From: JAIXUI01 sp943373175
GTDB taxonomy: Bacteria > Bacteroidota > Bacteroidia > UBA7662 > JAIXUI01
Assembly (NCBI GenBank): GCA_943373175.1
Contig: CALSBM010000009.1
Location: forward strand, 1-64,000
DNA: 64,000 nt
Direction of reading: 5' to 3'
The notes below the pieces were generated by a model, which was not told where the DNA came from, ran no database searches, and saw only the letters and a list, made by a program, of their open reading frames with translations. Positions 41,835 to 51,795 of this stretch are shown here, piece by piece. The position numbers were made by a program, and so were the translations under genes. Positions within the stretch are counted from its first letter, which is position 1. The number at the start of each line of letters is the position of its first letter.

Positions 41835-44543
41835 TTAATACAAGGAAATCGGGATGCCTGTAAGGGCATTTTCATAGTAAATACTTAGGAAATAAAGGCC
41901 ATTCCTAAAGTCATTTAAATCAATGACTTCTGAAAATCTGCCATTATTCAACTTTAGTGTAAACGTTTGCATGACCTGCCCGATTGAATTTGTGACCATT
42001 AACTTGGCTTCCGTAGTTCCAGGGTTTTCAAACTCAAGCCTGAACTGTCCGTTGCTGGGATTAGGATAAACTTTAGCGAAGTCTTTACGCGGATTTACCA
42101 TAATCGTAGGCGACCAAGTAATGCCCTGGATAGTATCCGATTCACAATCGCCATTAAGCACAATTACCTGATACCTGCCAGCGGAATCTAACTTGAGCGC
42201 GGTACTATTGAAGTTTGGAATCAATACTCCATTTCGATACCAATTGACTGTATAGGTACCGGCATTGTTAACAAACAAAGAGTCGTTTCTTAACTCCAGC
42301 ATTGCGGTATCTGGTACAGGGAGAACATTCAAGGCAAATCCGGTTGAAATGGGAGTTGAACAATTGGATTTTATAGAAACCTGATAGTTGCCTGCTTGGT
42401 TGGTTGTAACACCGGTGAAGTTTATGACAGAATCAGCAGGAACTGAAATAGGAGCACCATTGAGCAACCAGGTATAATTTAGAGGAAGATTACTGAGGGA
42501 AACTACTCGAACTAAGGCGTTGAAATCGGCGCCTTCGCAAAGAGTGGTATCCGATTGTCCCTTAAGCAGGCTCACCTGATCAGAACATTGAACCACAATA
42601 TTCCGGTTGTTAATATCGAAGAAAACATTGTCCAACCCTTTGATTTTAATTCTTCCAAGCGTAGTTAAAGTAGCTGGAGCAAAAATAGTATCAACCCCAT
42701 CGTTAGGAGTTGAGTATCGCAAAGTGTCAGGGAAAGTTTGACCGGCATCAGAAGAAAACAATATCATCACATTCTGGCAGTTAACCGGTGCTTGATCAGA
42801 ACCTGCGACATTCCAGTTGATAATAACCTGTGAGCCAGATTGCCAGGTTTCAGGAGTATTTTGTGAAGTAATTTGGAAAGGGCCGCTTACGCCATCAACA
42901 TTAACTAAAACAGCATCGTCGCTGAAATTCATTCCACCACCGTTAGCTTGATTATCTCTTAGAGTTAGCCGAAATTTCATTGAACGTCCATAGGAGGCCA
43001 TAACCTCGCCAACAGAAGTGTTGTTGAGAAGTATGTTCTGCAAACGGGGAAAAGTACGGATAGGATTGGTGGTTGGGTTAAAGGATCTGAATGAAGGGGC
43101 ATTACCCGTTGGATTAGTTGGAGCACCTGCAGGGCCTAAGTCGTATTGTTCCCAACAATACGTTATGCTATCACCATCGGAATCGTTTCCATTTCCTACA
43201 AGTTCAAAAGGGGTGCTTTTAGGGATAAAGAATGTATCGGCAATAGGACGAATGAAAGTAGGCGGCTGGTTATTGGTTGGGGTGCGGCTTGCGCAACCAT
43301 TGCCACTTCCAACAACAGCGTGGTTATACATCTGCCTGAGTGACTCAATATGAAAGTACGCATCGCTATTGCTCTGGGTATTATGAGAGCCACAAATACC
43401 GGCATAAGCCATAATGGTGGTTCCAGAGCCAGGTTCATAAGCATTGTTGGAGCTTCTGTTACCTCCTGCACAACTTCCTTGAGAGCCGTTAAAGGTGTGG
43501 CTTCCGCCAAACTGATGTCCTATTTCGTGTGCTACATAATCAATATCGTAAGGATCATTGACTGGAGAACTACTTCCGGTAATACCTCTTGCTTTTGAAT
43601 TGTTATTGCAAATTACACCGAGACCAGCCAGTCCACCACCACCGGTACTGAACGTGTGGCCAATATCGAAGTTAGCACTACCGATGTACTGCGTTATGAT
43701 GGTCTGACTTTGATTAATCAGAGTGCCAGCATTGTTATTGTTAAAAGGGTCGGTGCCGGCATTGAGGAAAATGACGGTATCGTTGTTTCCAACTAAGGTA
43801 AACTTGATGGCCAGCTCGTCTTCATAAACACCTGACACACGATTGATGCTAGTGACAATTCCGGAAAGAGCCCCTGTTTTTGTGCCTCCATGAAATGTAG
43901 CATATTCTCCGGTACAGGCTACTGCAATAGTATAGTCCCGCAAAACTGTACCGTTAGAAATTTGAGTTTTAAATGATCTTTCCGAAGGGTTAACCCCATT
44001 GTCGCTATTTCCACTTTCAACTAAGCACCTCGCTAATTCAGCTTTGTCAGCGCTTGGAGTAAAATAGCGTTTGTAATACACAACATAAGATGTTCCGATA
44101 CCAAGATGGTTTACCGGATCAATGAACCAAGTGTTTTCGCCCATAAGAACCATGGCGCGAAAACCGGTGTAGGTAAAATCAAGGTACGCATTCGCTCTGT
44201 TTCCATCGAGTGCTCTGCCTTTGTAGGTTCTGATAAGTGGATACCGGGATTTTAAAGGCTCTTTCAATCGATAGGTTTCCCACATTCTGAAACGCATGAA
44301 ACCTCCTTCTGGGGTAGGTAATTCCATTTCGAATGTGTCGTTCATGGAGTGAGACATGCTTTCTCTCTGCATGACTTGTTGCATTACTGGTTCATTCAGG
44401 GTATAATACTTAGCAGAAGTAGCCTGAATGTTAGAGGTAGATGCTTCAATTGGAGGAGTGGACAATTCTTGCCAAAGTGCTTGTGAATACCCGATTATTG
44501 GTGCAATACTGGCGAGAAGAACAACAGTAATATTTTTTAGCAT
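41835..44543 (-). CDS. Reprolysin-like zinc metalloprotease with T9SS type A sorting domain
   Basis: The product is 902 aa. The signal peptide is 'MLKNITVVLLASIAPIIGYSQ'. The catalytic zinc motif is HEIGHQFGGSHTF (HExxHxxGxxH) around residue 340, and 'NAYEPGSGTTIMAYAGICG' supplies the Met-turn. After the catalytic domain come an Ig-like module (LLKGQSDTTLCEGADFNALV) and the sorting domain 'KVYPNPSNGQFRLEFENPG'. It is a secreted or surface protease of the M12B/M43-like type. Its terminator overlaps the typA promoter. Confidence 0.9.
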   Translation of the reverse strand: MLKNITVVLLASIAPIIGYSQALWQELSTPPIEASTSNIQATSAKYYTLNEPVMQQVMQRESMSHSMNDTFEMELPTPEGGFMRFRMWETYRLKEPLKSRYPLIRTYKGRALDGNRANAYLDFTYTGFRAMVLMGENTWFIDPVNHLGIGTSYVVYYKRYFTPSADKAELARCLVESGNSDNGVNPSERSFKTQISNGTVLRDYTIAVACTGEYATFHGGTKTGALSGIVTSINRVSGVYEDELAIKFTLVGNNDTVIFLNAGTDPFNNNNAGTLINQSQTIITQYIGSANFDIGHTFSTGGGGLAGLGVICNNNSKARGITGSSSPVNDPYDIDYVAHEIGHQFGGSHTFNGSQGSCAGGNRSSNNAYEPGSGTTIMAYAGICGSHNTQSNSDAYFHIESLRQMYNHAVVGSGNGCASRTPTNNQPPTFIRPIADTFFIPKSTPFELVGNGNDSDGDSITYCWEQYDLGPAGAPTNPTGNAPSFRSFNPTTNPIRTFPRLQNILLNNTSVGEVMASYGRSMKFRLTLRDNQANGGGMNFSDDAVLVNVDGVSGPFQITSQNTPETWQSGSQVIINWNVAGSDQAPVNCQNVMILFSSDAGQTFPDTLRYSTPNDGVDTIFAPATLTTLGRIKIKGLDNVFFDINNRNIVVQCSDQVSLLKGQSDTTLCEGADFNALVRVVSLSNLPLNYTWLLNGAPISVPADSVINFTGVTTNQAGNYQVSIKSNCSTPISTGFALNVLPVPDTAMLELRNDSLFVNNAGTYTVNWYRNGVLIPNFNSTALKLDSAGRYQVIVLNGDCESDTIQGITWSPTIMVNPRKDFAKVYPNPSNGQFRLEFENPGTTEAKLMVTNSIGQVMQTFTLKLNNGRFSEVIDLNDFRNGLYFLSIYYENALTGIPISLY

Positions 44544-44607
44544 AGGCCTAATTGATTCCTTTAAACCATGAAAATAAAAAATACTTTGAACCTTGTTAAC
44601 GATTTAA

Positions 44608-44640
44608 TAAAAAAGGGCAGCAAAATGCTGCCCTTCTTAT
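44608..44640 (-). terminator. Intrinsic terminator after acs
   Basis: AAGGGCAGC and GCTGCCCTT form a stem around AAAAT; on the minus strand the T-run TTTTTTATT follows. It separates acs from the metalloprotease gene. Confidence 0.85.
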
Positions 44641-44654
44641 CAAACACTTAAAAA

Positions 44655-46553
44655 TCAACGTTTTCCTGCTACTATTTCATCGACGATGTTAGGGTCTAGG
44701 AGGGTTGAAGTATCACCCAGATTAGAGACTTCTCCTTCAGCAACTTTGCGAAGTATCCGTCTCATTATCTTCCCGGAGCGTGTTTTGGGCAAACCCGACA
44801 CAAACTGAATCTTATCCGGTTTCGCGATTCTGCCAATTTGCTGAACCACCGTTTCAGTAATTTCATCGCGCAACCAGTCCTCATTTTCCGGCTTTTCAGC
44901 ACAAATTACATAAGCATAAATACCTTGACCTTTAATATCATGAGGATACCCAACGACTGCTGACTCTACCACAGCTTTGTTTTGGTTGATGGCATTTTCT
45001 ATTTCAGCAGTTCCAAATCGGTGGCCGGAAACGTTGATTACATCATCAACTCTACCAATAATCCGATACAATCCATTTTCATTGCGTTTAGCACCATCGC
45101 CGGTAAAGTAATAGCCTTTGTACGTGGCGAAGTAGTTGATTCGGCAACGCTCATGGTCTCCATAAGTAGTACGAATCATCGATGGCCATGGAAACTTAAT
45201 GCATAAGTAGCCTTCTACATCATTTCCTTCAAGCTCCTTACCATCGCTATCAAGTAAAACAGGCTGAATACCCGGTAGTGGTAAGCCCGCATGAGCAGGT
45301 TTCATGGGCGTAACATTGGCTAAAGTAGAAATCATAATTCCGCCTGTTTCCGTTTGCCACCAAGTATCCACCACGGGGCATCGGCCTTTACCTACGTGAG
45401 TGGAGTACCAATGCCAGGCTTCTTCGTTGATGGGTTCGCCAACTGAACCTAACACTTTTAGGCTGTGTAAACTATATGGCAAAACGTGATCAATACCGGA
45501 TTGCATTAAGGAGCGAATAGCCGTTGGAGCCGTGTAGAATACATTCACACCATGTTTATCGCATATCTGCCAGAACCTGCCGGCATCCGGATAAGTAGGA
45601 ACTCCTTCAAACATTAAAGTTGTAGCACCTGCCAGCAACGGGCCATAGAGAATATAAGTATGGCCGGTAATCCAACCGATATCGGCGGTGCACCAGTACA
45701 AGTCATTTTCTTGGTACTGAAAAACATTGCGGAATGAATATTCTGCATAAACCATGTACCCGCCACAAGTGTGGACTACGCCTTTGGGTTTTCCGGTGGA
45801 TCCGGAAGTATAAAGGATGAATAACATATCCTCGCTGTCCATGACTTCCGGTTCACAGTAAGGTTCTACGAACTGAAGTTCGCGGTGATACCAGACATCG
45901 CGCTGAGGATGCATCATGACCGGCCAGCCTAAGCGGCTGACAACGATTACAGACGCTACGCTGGGGCATGTTTCTAAAGCCTCGTCCACAACCCTTTTCA
46001 CCGGCATTTGCTTAGGCCCGCGGTTCATAGCATCGGCAGTGATCACTACCGTACAGGCCGCGTCGTTTATTCTGTCTGCCAGAGAGTTAGCAGAGAATCC
46101 TGCAAATACAACAGAGTGGATAGCACCAATACGCGCACAGGCCAGAACTGCAAACGACAATTCTGGAATCATCGGCATGTACAAACAAACCCTATCGCCT
46201 TTTTTTACGCCATTGCGTTTGAGGATGTTGGCCATCTCACAAACCTTCATGTGAAGCTCGCGATAGGTGTATCGAGCAGCCTGTTCCTTGGGGTCGTTAG
46301 GTTCCCAAATAAGTGCTGTTCGCTCTGCATTGGTAGGAAGGTGTCGGTCAATGCAGTTTTCGGTGATGTTAAGCTGTGCGTCCTTAAACCAACTTACCTC
46401 GGGGCCATCAAAATTCCATTCCAGAACTTGGTCCCACTTTTTTCGCCAAACAAACTGATCGGCTACTTCAGCCCAAAATAATTCAGGCTGGGAGTTTGCC
46501 TTTGCTACGGCTTCCTCATAGGCCGCCATGGAGGTGTATTGAAATGATTTCAT
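44655..46553 (-). CDS. acs: Acetate-CoA ligase (AMP-forming)
   Basis: The product is 632 aa. It activates acetate to acetyl-CoA through acetyl-AMP. The signatures are 'LYTSGSTGKPKGVVHT' (P-loop-like), 'DTWWQTETGGIMIS', 'YFTGDGAKRNENGLYRIIGR' and 'TRSGKIMRRILRK', whose Lys is the regulatory acetylation site. 'YWCTADIGWITGHTY' fits Acs better than PrpE. It lies downstream of a CrbS/CrbR-like signalling pair, which regulates acs in other bacteria. MITE copy F interrupts the space between them. Confidence 0.94.
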   Translation of the reverse strand: MKSFQYTSMAAYEEAVAKANSQPELFWAEVADQFVWRKKWDQVLEWNFDGPEVSWFKDAQLNITENCIDRHLPTNAERTALIWEPNDPKEQAARYTYRELHMKVCEMANILKRNGVKKGDRVCLYMPMIPELSFAVLACARIGAIHSVVFAGFSANSLADRINDAACTVVITADAMNRGPKQMPVKRVVDEALETCPSVASVIVVSRLGWPVMMHPQRDVWYHRELQFVEPYCEPEVMDSEDMLFILYTSGSTGKPKGVVHTCGGYMVYAEYSFRNVFQYQENDLYWCTADIGWITGHTYILYGPLLAGATTLMFEGVPTYPDAGRFWQICDKHGVNVFYTAPTAIRSLMQSGIDHVLPYSLHSLKVLGSVGEPINEEAWHWYSTHVGKGRCPVVDTWWQTETGGIMISTLANVTPMKPAHAGLPLPGIQPVLLDSDGKELEGNDVEGYLCIKFPWPSMIRTTYGDHERCRINYFATYKGYYFTGDGAKRNENGLYRIIGRVDDVINVSGHRFGTAEIENAINQNKAVVESAVVGYPHDIKGQGIYAYVICAEKPENEDWLRDEITETVVQQIGRIAKPDKIQFVSGLPKTRSGKIMRRILRKVAEGEVSNLGDTSTLLDPNIVDEIVAGKR

Positions 46554-46702
46554 ATCGAAGAGTTTTTTAGTAGTGAAGAAAAGCTTGACCTAATTGACGG
46601 TTTTAAAAGCGTCGTGAATTTCGGTTAAAATACAAGGATCATTTAAAGTTGAGGGAATTGATATAGTGAGTTCCAACGGTAAAAACCAATGAAATGCTAA
46701 AC

Positions 46703-46857
46703 GAATATGCACTATCGTAAAAAGCTATTCAATGGCAACGTTCCGAGCTTTTTTACATGGCACTTTTTCCGCTGATTCCCGCTGATTCATACGCTGATTT
46801 GCGCTAATCTACCGGGAAACTTGCCAATCTAAAGGGCTTTTACGATTGAGGATATTC
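46703..46857 (-). mobile_element. MITE-like repeat, shortened copy F (inverted)
   Basis: The 155-bp element is in reverse orientation: left CGAATATGCACTATCGTAAAAAGC, right AAAGGGCTTTTACGATTGAGGATATTC. An internal block present in copies A, B, D and E is missing. It sits 6 bp from the end of a truncated acyl-CoA synthetase frame. Confidence 0.7.
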
Positions 46858-46863
46858 ATTTTG

Positions 46864-46977
46864 CTATTTCAGAATTTGATGAGGTTGATGGCACCAGTCG
46901 ATAAGTTGCGCTTTATCAGCCCAAAAAGGTGAAGGGTCTGAGAGACTGGATTCATACTCTTTTTGATATTGTTTCAT
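46864..46977 (-). pseudogene. N-terminal remnant of an AMP-forming acyl-CoA synthetase
   Basis: This 37-aa frame starts MKQYQKEYESSLSDPSPFWA and continues DKAQLIDWCHQPHQILK. The 'sl.DPs.FWad.A..IDW' pattern is the usual first ~35 residues of propionyl/acetyl-CoA synthetases (PrpE type) and differs from the nearby Acs N-terminus. The frame stops 6 bp from MITE copy F, and no continuation is found beyond it. Its ATG overlaps the response regulator stop (ATGA), so it was once the next gene of the operon. Confidence 0.55.
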
Positions 46978-47348
46978 GATTGTGGTTTTTCAAGAAGTTC
47001 AAGCATTTTTGTTAGCAGGGTTCGGGTGGAGAAAGGCTTCATGAAGTAGGCATCCGCACCATTATCCAAGCCTTTTCGGATATCGGTTTCCTTACTTTTC
47101 GCGGATAAAAAGGCAATTTTCACCCCTTGATATAGAGCAGAACTTCTGATAAACCGGCAAAGGGAGTAACCATCTTCATCGGGCATCATGATGTCCAAAA
47201 CAATTAAATCGGGAGTTTCGGTTTTTAGAATCTCCCGGACCTCAGCGCCGTTTCGGGCAATAAGCACAGTAAAACCTTGTTTCCGGAACAAAAATTCTAA
47301 AGACAATACTATGTTAGGTTCATCGTCGGCGATTAATACTTTTCTCAT
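46974..47348 (-). CDS. Single-domain response regulator (CrbR-like position)
   Basis: The product is 124 aa from ATG 47348 (MRKVLIADDEPNIVLSLEF). The phospho-acceptor is the Asp in 'LIVLDIMMPDEDGY', the acidic pair is DDE, and the switch residues are in 'AFLSAKSKETD' and 'ADAYFMKPFS' (Lys). There is no output domain, so it must signal through protein contact or a second regulator. It begins 5 bp after the sensor kinase stop and is its likely partner. Confidence 0.88.
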   Translation of the reverse strand: MRKVLIADDEPNIVLSLEFLFRKQGFTVLIARNGAEVREILKTETPDLIVLDIMMPDEDGYSLCRFIRSSALYQGVKIAFLSAKSKETDIRKGLDNGADAYFMKPFSTRTLLTKMLELLEKPQS

Positions 47349-47353
47349 AATTT

Positions 47354-50080
47354 TTATTGGACGATTACAGTTTCTAAAACGGGCAACGTAAAACAAAAAC
47401 AAGCACCTTGGCCGGGTTCGCTTTCAACAAATAATTTACCACCATGAAGTTGAACAATTCGTTGGCAAATTGCCAGTCCAAGGCCACTGCCGATGGGTTT
47501 CTTCAAACCCTGATTAACAGTTTGGTAAAATTTTTCAAATATTAATTGCTGATATTCCGGTTCAATGCCTGGGCCGTTGTCTTCAACCCGAATTTCAAAG
47601 AAATCCTGTTGGAGAAAAACTTTCAGCTTTATAACTCCACTGTTTTCAGGCACAAACTTGAGTGCATTTCCAAGAAGATTAATCAGCAATTGAATTATCT
47701 TATCGGTATCGGCAATGAGAGGAGGCAAATTAGCTGAAATCATTACTTCTAAGGTAACGTGCTTTCCTTCTTGCAAACCCTTAAGCGAGGCGCGACAATC
47801 TTCGATAATATCTGACCAGTAAGTTCTGGATAGTGTTAGTTTTTGTCTGCCAGAATCGTATCGTTCTAAATCGAGTACTTGAGTTATAAGGCGACTAAGC
47901 CGCTCAGTATCCCGAACGATTACTTGTAAATATTGCTGGCGATCTGCTTCTTCAAGATCAGGATTATCGAATAAAATTTCGGATAAAGCCCGAATGGAGG
48001 TAATAGGTGTACGAATTTCATGGGTTACCGTGGACAAAAAGTCGTTTCTGACTTCATCCTGTTTCTGTAACCGTTGATTAATTATGCTCAGCTCATCCCG
48101 AGTTTTCCGCAACTCAGTGGACTTCTTTAACAACTCTTTATTCAGCGCAATGACCTGCTGAGACTCTTTTAAAATCCCCATTATTTCGGTCAATCCAAAT
48201 TCCTCCTCCCTTGCAACGGATTGCAAAAGAATGCGGGCAGAGGCTGAGCCTAGCGTTCCGGCAAGCAAACGCTCAGCAAACGCCAGCAGGCGCGGATCTG
48301 CTATTGGGTTGGCCTCCAAGTCGAGGGCGTGTTTTTTAGCGAAGCCTTTGAGTGCTTGCTCGGCTTGAGCGACTCCCATGAAATTATGAAGTAGATTTCG
48401 GACATCCGCCGTATAGGCATTTCCCTGCCATTCATTTGGATTTATTTGTTGCTGTAAATAATCCTGAACATCTACAAACAGTTTAGCTTGATTGCGTTCT
48501 TCAATGCTTTGCCCTGAGAAAAGAGAAAACCCAACGAAACAGAGGCAGTTCCAGAACAGGCTCCAAATAACACTGTGTGTAATGGTAGAATAGCCTTCTA
48601 AACCAAACAGCGCATCGGGTTTAAGCCATGTAAGGTTCCAGGGGCCGGTTTCAATCCATTGCGCATCGATAATCCCACGACTGGCAAGTGAGGGTAATAT
48701 CAACGTGTAAGTCCAGATGGCGAAACCTGCCAGCATTCCGGCAAGCGCTCCTTTGCGGCTTGCCTGCTTCCAAAACAATCCGCCAATAAGAGTAGGCAGG
48801 AACTGAATGACACTAACAAAAGAGATTAATCCTATGCTGACAAGCGAAGACCAATGACTGATGTTTCGATAATACAGATAGGCTGCGATGATGATAAACC
48901 CAATGGCCAATCTTCGGATATTCAAAGCCCACCGTGACAAGTTATGGTCACGTTCGCTACCCGGCCAACCCGCTTTCAGCAGCAGTGGAAGCACTAAGTT
49001 GTTGGCAGCCATGTTTCCTAAGGCGGTAGTTTCCACTATCACCATCCCGGTAGCAGCAGCAAATCCACCCAGAAAAACCAACAAGACTACTCCACTGTAA
49101 CCAGCACTCATGGGAAGTTCCAGAATAAAATAATCGCTTGAGAAGTTGTTTCCTCCGAAATGATCAATTCCAGCTAAAGTCAAGGGTGTTACAAACAAGT
49201 TGATTAACAACAAGTACAGCGGAAACAACCATAACGCTTTATCGACATGAGCCACTTGCGTATTTTCAATTACCGCAACTTGGAATTGTCGAGGCAAGAC
49301 AAACAAAGCACCCATAGAAAGAAAGCTAATCCAAATCCAATCGTCGCGCCTGATGGTAGAGGAAAAATCGAAGAGCTGCCTTAAATCAAGGCGGGCGGAA
49401 GCTTGTTGAAGTATATCTCCTGGGCCCTCATAAAGCCAGAAAGTGACCGCTATCCCAACAATCAGAAATGCGAGCAGCTTTATTGCTGAATCTACAACAA
49501 CGGCACTAACTAACCCGGGATTACCTTCGAGCATATTGCCGCGGCGAGTTCCGAACAACCAAGTAAAGGCGAGTAATACTAATGCTACATAGAAGGCCGT
49601 ATCCTCGAAAACCGGCTTCGTAGCGGTTTCAAAAGGCGATTCAAGCATAAGCAAGCCAAAGCTTTCTGAAACAGCTTTGAGTTGAAGCGAAATGTAAGGC
49701 ACGATGCCAATGAGCGATATCAGGGTAACAACTGAGCCTACTGCTACACTCTTGCCGTAACGGCTAGAGAGCAAGTCGGCCAGAGAGCCAATCTGATAGT
49801 GTTTACATAAGAGAATCATTCTCCTTAAGAGCAGGGGAAACAACATAGCCCCAATGGTAGGGCCCAAGTAAACCGGGAGATAGCTTAACCCGAAAGAACT
49901 GGCGCGTCCAATACTCCCATAAAACGTCCAAGCTGAACAGTAAACAGCGAGAGAGAGCGCATAAACATAAGGGGAACGTAACCACTGGGCTTTGCCTTTT
50001 CGCTCCACTCGAAGTGCTAAAACAAAAAGCAATACCCAATAGCCAAGGGCAAGCGCTATCCCCCAACCTGCCTCAACCAT
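47354..50080 (-). CDS. SSF-transporter/histidine kinase hybrid (CrbS-like)
   Basis: The product is 908 aa. Residues ~1-500 form a sodium:solute symporter-type domain of about 13 helices (e.g. 'YCSAWTFYGSIGRASSFG', 'GGFAAATGMVIVETTALGNM'). A linker and coiled coil follow (~600-680). The HisKA box is 'FLSTVTHEIRTPITSIRAL' and the HATPase boxes are 'LLGNALKFVPENSG', 'VEDNGPGIEPEYQ', 'GSGLGLAICQRIV'. CrbS kinases of this layout sense or respond to acetate and control acs; that role is inferred here from the gene neighbourhood. Confidence 0.9.
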   Translation of the reverse strand: MVEAGWGIALALGYWVLLFVLALRVERKGKAQWLRSPYVYALSLAVYCSAWTFYGSIGRASSFGLSYLPVYLGPTIGAMLFPLLLRRMILLCKHYQIGSLADLLSSRYGKSVAVGSVVTLISLIGIVPYISLQLKAVSESFGLLMLESPFETATKPVFEDTAFYVALVLLAFTWLFGTRRGNMLEGNPGLVSAVVVDSAIKLLAFLIVGIAVTFWLYEGPGDILQQASARLDLRQLFDFSSTIRRDDWIWISFLSMGALFVLPRQFQVAVIENTQVAHVDKALWLFPLYLLLINLFVTPLTLAGIDHFGGNNFSSDYFILELPMSAGYSGVVLLVFLGGFAAATGMVIVETTALGNMAANNLVLPLLLKAGWPGSERDHNLSRWALNIRRLAIGFIIIAAYLYYRNISHWSSLVSIGLISFVSVIQFLPTLIGGLFWKQASRKGALAGMLAGFAIWTYTLILPSLASRGIIDAQWIETGPWNLTWLKPDALFGLEGYSTITHSVIWSLFWNCLCFVGFSLFSGQSIEERNQAKLFVDVQDYLQQQINPNEWQGNAYTADVRNLLHNFMGVAQAEQALKGFAKKHALDLEANPIADPRLLAFAERLLAGTLGSASARILLQSVAREEEFGLTEIMGILKESQQVIALNKELLKKSTELRKTRDELSIINQRLQKQDEVRNDFLSTVTHEIRTPITSIRALSEILFDNPDLEEADRQQYLQVIVRDTERLSRLITQVLDLERYDSGRQKLTLSRTYWSDIIEDCRASLKGLQEGKHVTLEVMISANLPPLIADTDKIIQLLINLLGNALKFVPENSGVIKLKVFLQQDFFEIRVEDNGPGIEPEYQQLIFEKFYQTVNQGLKKPIGSGLGLAICQRIVQLHGGKLFVESEPGQGACFCFTLPVLETVIVQ

Positions 50081-50279
50081 CTGCTCTACGTTTACGACTT
50101 ATCAACGCCAATGCAAGAATCAAGAGCGCCCAAACTGCGAAGAGGTAAAGCAAACTAACAGGCCAGCCGTTGTCAAGGAACTTATCCGACACTATCCCCA
50201 ACATTGGGAAGTTGAACAGCAGGATGGCCAGTGCCATTATTGCCGTCAATCGCTGGAGATAGAGCCGGTGAAACTTCAT
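50073..50279 (-). CDS. Small membrane protein linked to SSF kinase
   Basis: The product is 68 aa with two predicted membrane helices ('AIMALAILLFNFPMLGIV' and 'VSLLYLFAVWALLILALALI') and a basic end (SRKRRADG). Small proteins of this type (DUF485-like in position) often precede SSF-domain proteins. It overlaps the kinase start by 8 bp, so co-translation is expected. I see no further motif. Confidence 0.7.
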   Translation of the reverse strand: MKFHRLYLQRLTAIMALAILLFNFPMLGIVSDKFLDNGWPVSLLYLFAVWALLILALALISRKRRADG

Positions 50280-50348
50280 CTTACTTTTCAGACCTTAATA
50301 GCTGTAAATATTGTCAAAGTTGAACAGCTCCAATGCCGCCCTTTTCTA

Positions 50349-51761
50349 TTATTTATGTGCAGACTTGGAATGTCCATGATGCGCGTGACCGTGAGGTTTT
50401 TCGTCGATATCGTCCATAAGATCTGCTTTATGCCGCTCTTTAATCATGGTTGAACCAATCACCCAGGTAATTAAAGCCACCGAAATCGGATAAGCTAAAC
50501 CCATGTAGATATTGCCGGTACTTGCAACTACTGCCGTTGCAATGAAAGGAGTGAGGCCACCAAACACGCCATTGCCAACGTGATAAGGCAACGACATAGA
50601 AGTATAGCGTATGCGAGTTGGGAACAACTCAACTAAGAATGCCGCGATTGGTCCGTAAACCATGGTTACAAAGAAGACCTGAACAAAAACAAGTGCCGAG
50701 AGAATGGCCGCATTTTCAAAAGGCACAGTATGGCTCATGATATTGTTCGCTGTATCAGGTTTAAACCCATCCGGATTGCCATACTTCGCCATCAACATGT
50801 AAACAGGTAAATAAGCCAGAGCCGCAAGTAACATTCCGGTCATCATAATTTTCTTACGTCCAATCCTGTCTGATAATCCACCGAAATAGACGAAGAATGG
50901 CGTGGCAACAACAAGCGCAACCGCAACAATAATGTTAGACTGGGTAAAGTCGATAAAAAGTGATTTCTGGAGGAAGGACAAGGCGTAGAACTGACCGGTG
51001 TACCAAACAACGCCCTGGCCGGCGGTCGCGCCAAATAGCGTAAGCAACACCATCTGAAGGTTTTCCTTCTTAGCAAAACTCTCTTTCAGTGGATTTTTGG
51101 AGATTTTCCCTTCAGCTTTTAGTCGTGCAAAGGCAGGAGATTCTTCTAATTTAGTTCGAATGAAGTAGGAAAGAATTACCAGCACCACTGAAAGAAGAAA
51201 TGGAATTCTCCACCCATATTCAATAAACGAAGCATCGTCCATGGAAAACTTGGTAGCCAGAATTACTCCCAGTGAAACAAAGAGCCCGAGGGTTGCAGTG
51301 GTTTGAATGAATGAAGTAAAAAAGCCACGGCGATGCGCTGGCGCATGTTCCGCAACATAAGTAGCTGCGCCACCGTATTCGCCTCCTAAAGCTAGGCCTT
51401 GTACCATTCGCAGCAGCACCAGAATCAGGGGAGCTATAAAACCGGCAGTGGCATAAGTAGGCAATAGACCGATTGCGAAAGTAGAACCTCCCATTAACAA
51501 CAGCGTGAGGAGGAAGGTGAACTTACGGCCTACTAAATCGCCAACGCGGCCAAAGACCAATGCGCCGAACGGACGAACAATAAATCCCGTTGCGAAGGTG
51601 GCAAGCGTACTGAGATAGCCAATCGTAGGGTTATCGTTGGGGAAGAAATGGCCGGAGATGATAGTCGCCAGGGCACCGAAGATGTAGAAGTCGTACCATT
51701 CAATCATGGTTCCCGCTGACGACGCGAAGATGACTTTCCAAATGTTTTGTTTAGTTGACAT
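50349..51761 (-). CDS. MFS transporter, metabolite:H+ symporter (MHS) family
   Basis: The product is 470 aa with 12 membrane helices. The MHS signature is 'GTMIEWYDFYIFGALAT' with 'GFIVRPFGALVFGRVGDLVGRK' and 'VLLRMVQGLALGGEYGGAATYV'. The family imports carboxylates, betaine or proline with protons. The C-terminal tail is histidine-rich (KPHGHAHHGHSKSAHK), which is unusual and may bind metal. Its place between a porin and an acetate-type sensor suggests carboxylate uptake. Confidence 0.9.
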   Translation of the reverse strand: MSTKQNIWKVIFASSAGTMIEWYDFYIFGALATIISGHFFPNDNPTIGYLSTLATFATGFIVRPFGALVFGRVGDLVGRKFTFLLTLLLMGGSTFAIGLLPTYATAGFIAPLILVLLRMVQGLALGGEYGGAATYVAEHAPAHRRGFFTSFIQTTATLGLFVSLGVILATKFSMDDASFIEYGWRIPFLLSVVLVILSYFIRTKLEESPAFARLKAEGKISKNPLKESFAKKENLQMVLLTLFGATAGQGVVWYTGQFYALSFLQKSLFIDFTQSNIIVAVALVVATPFFVYFGGLSDRIGRKKIMMTGMLLAALAYLPVYMLMAKYGNPDGFKPDTANNIMSHTVPFENAAILSALVFVQVFFVTMVYGPIAAFLVELFPTRIRYTSMSLPYHVGNGVFGGLTPFIATAVVASTGNIYMGLAYPISVALITWVIGSTMIKERHKADLMDDIDEKPHGHAHHGHSKSAHK

Positions 51762-51795
51762 GGTTTTAATTAAAAATGATGGTTGAAAATGAAAA

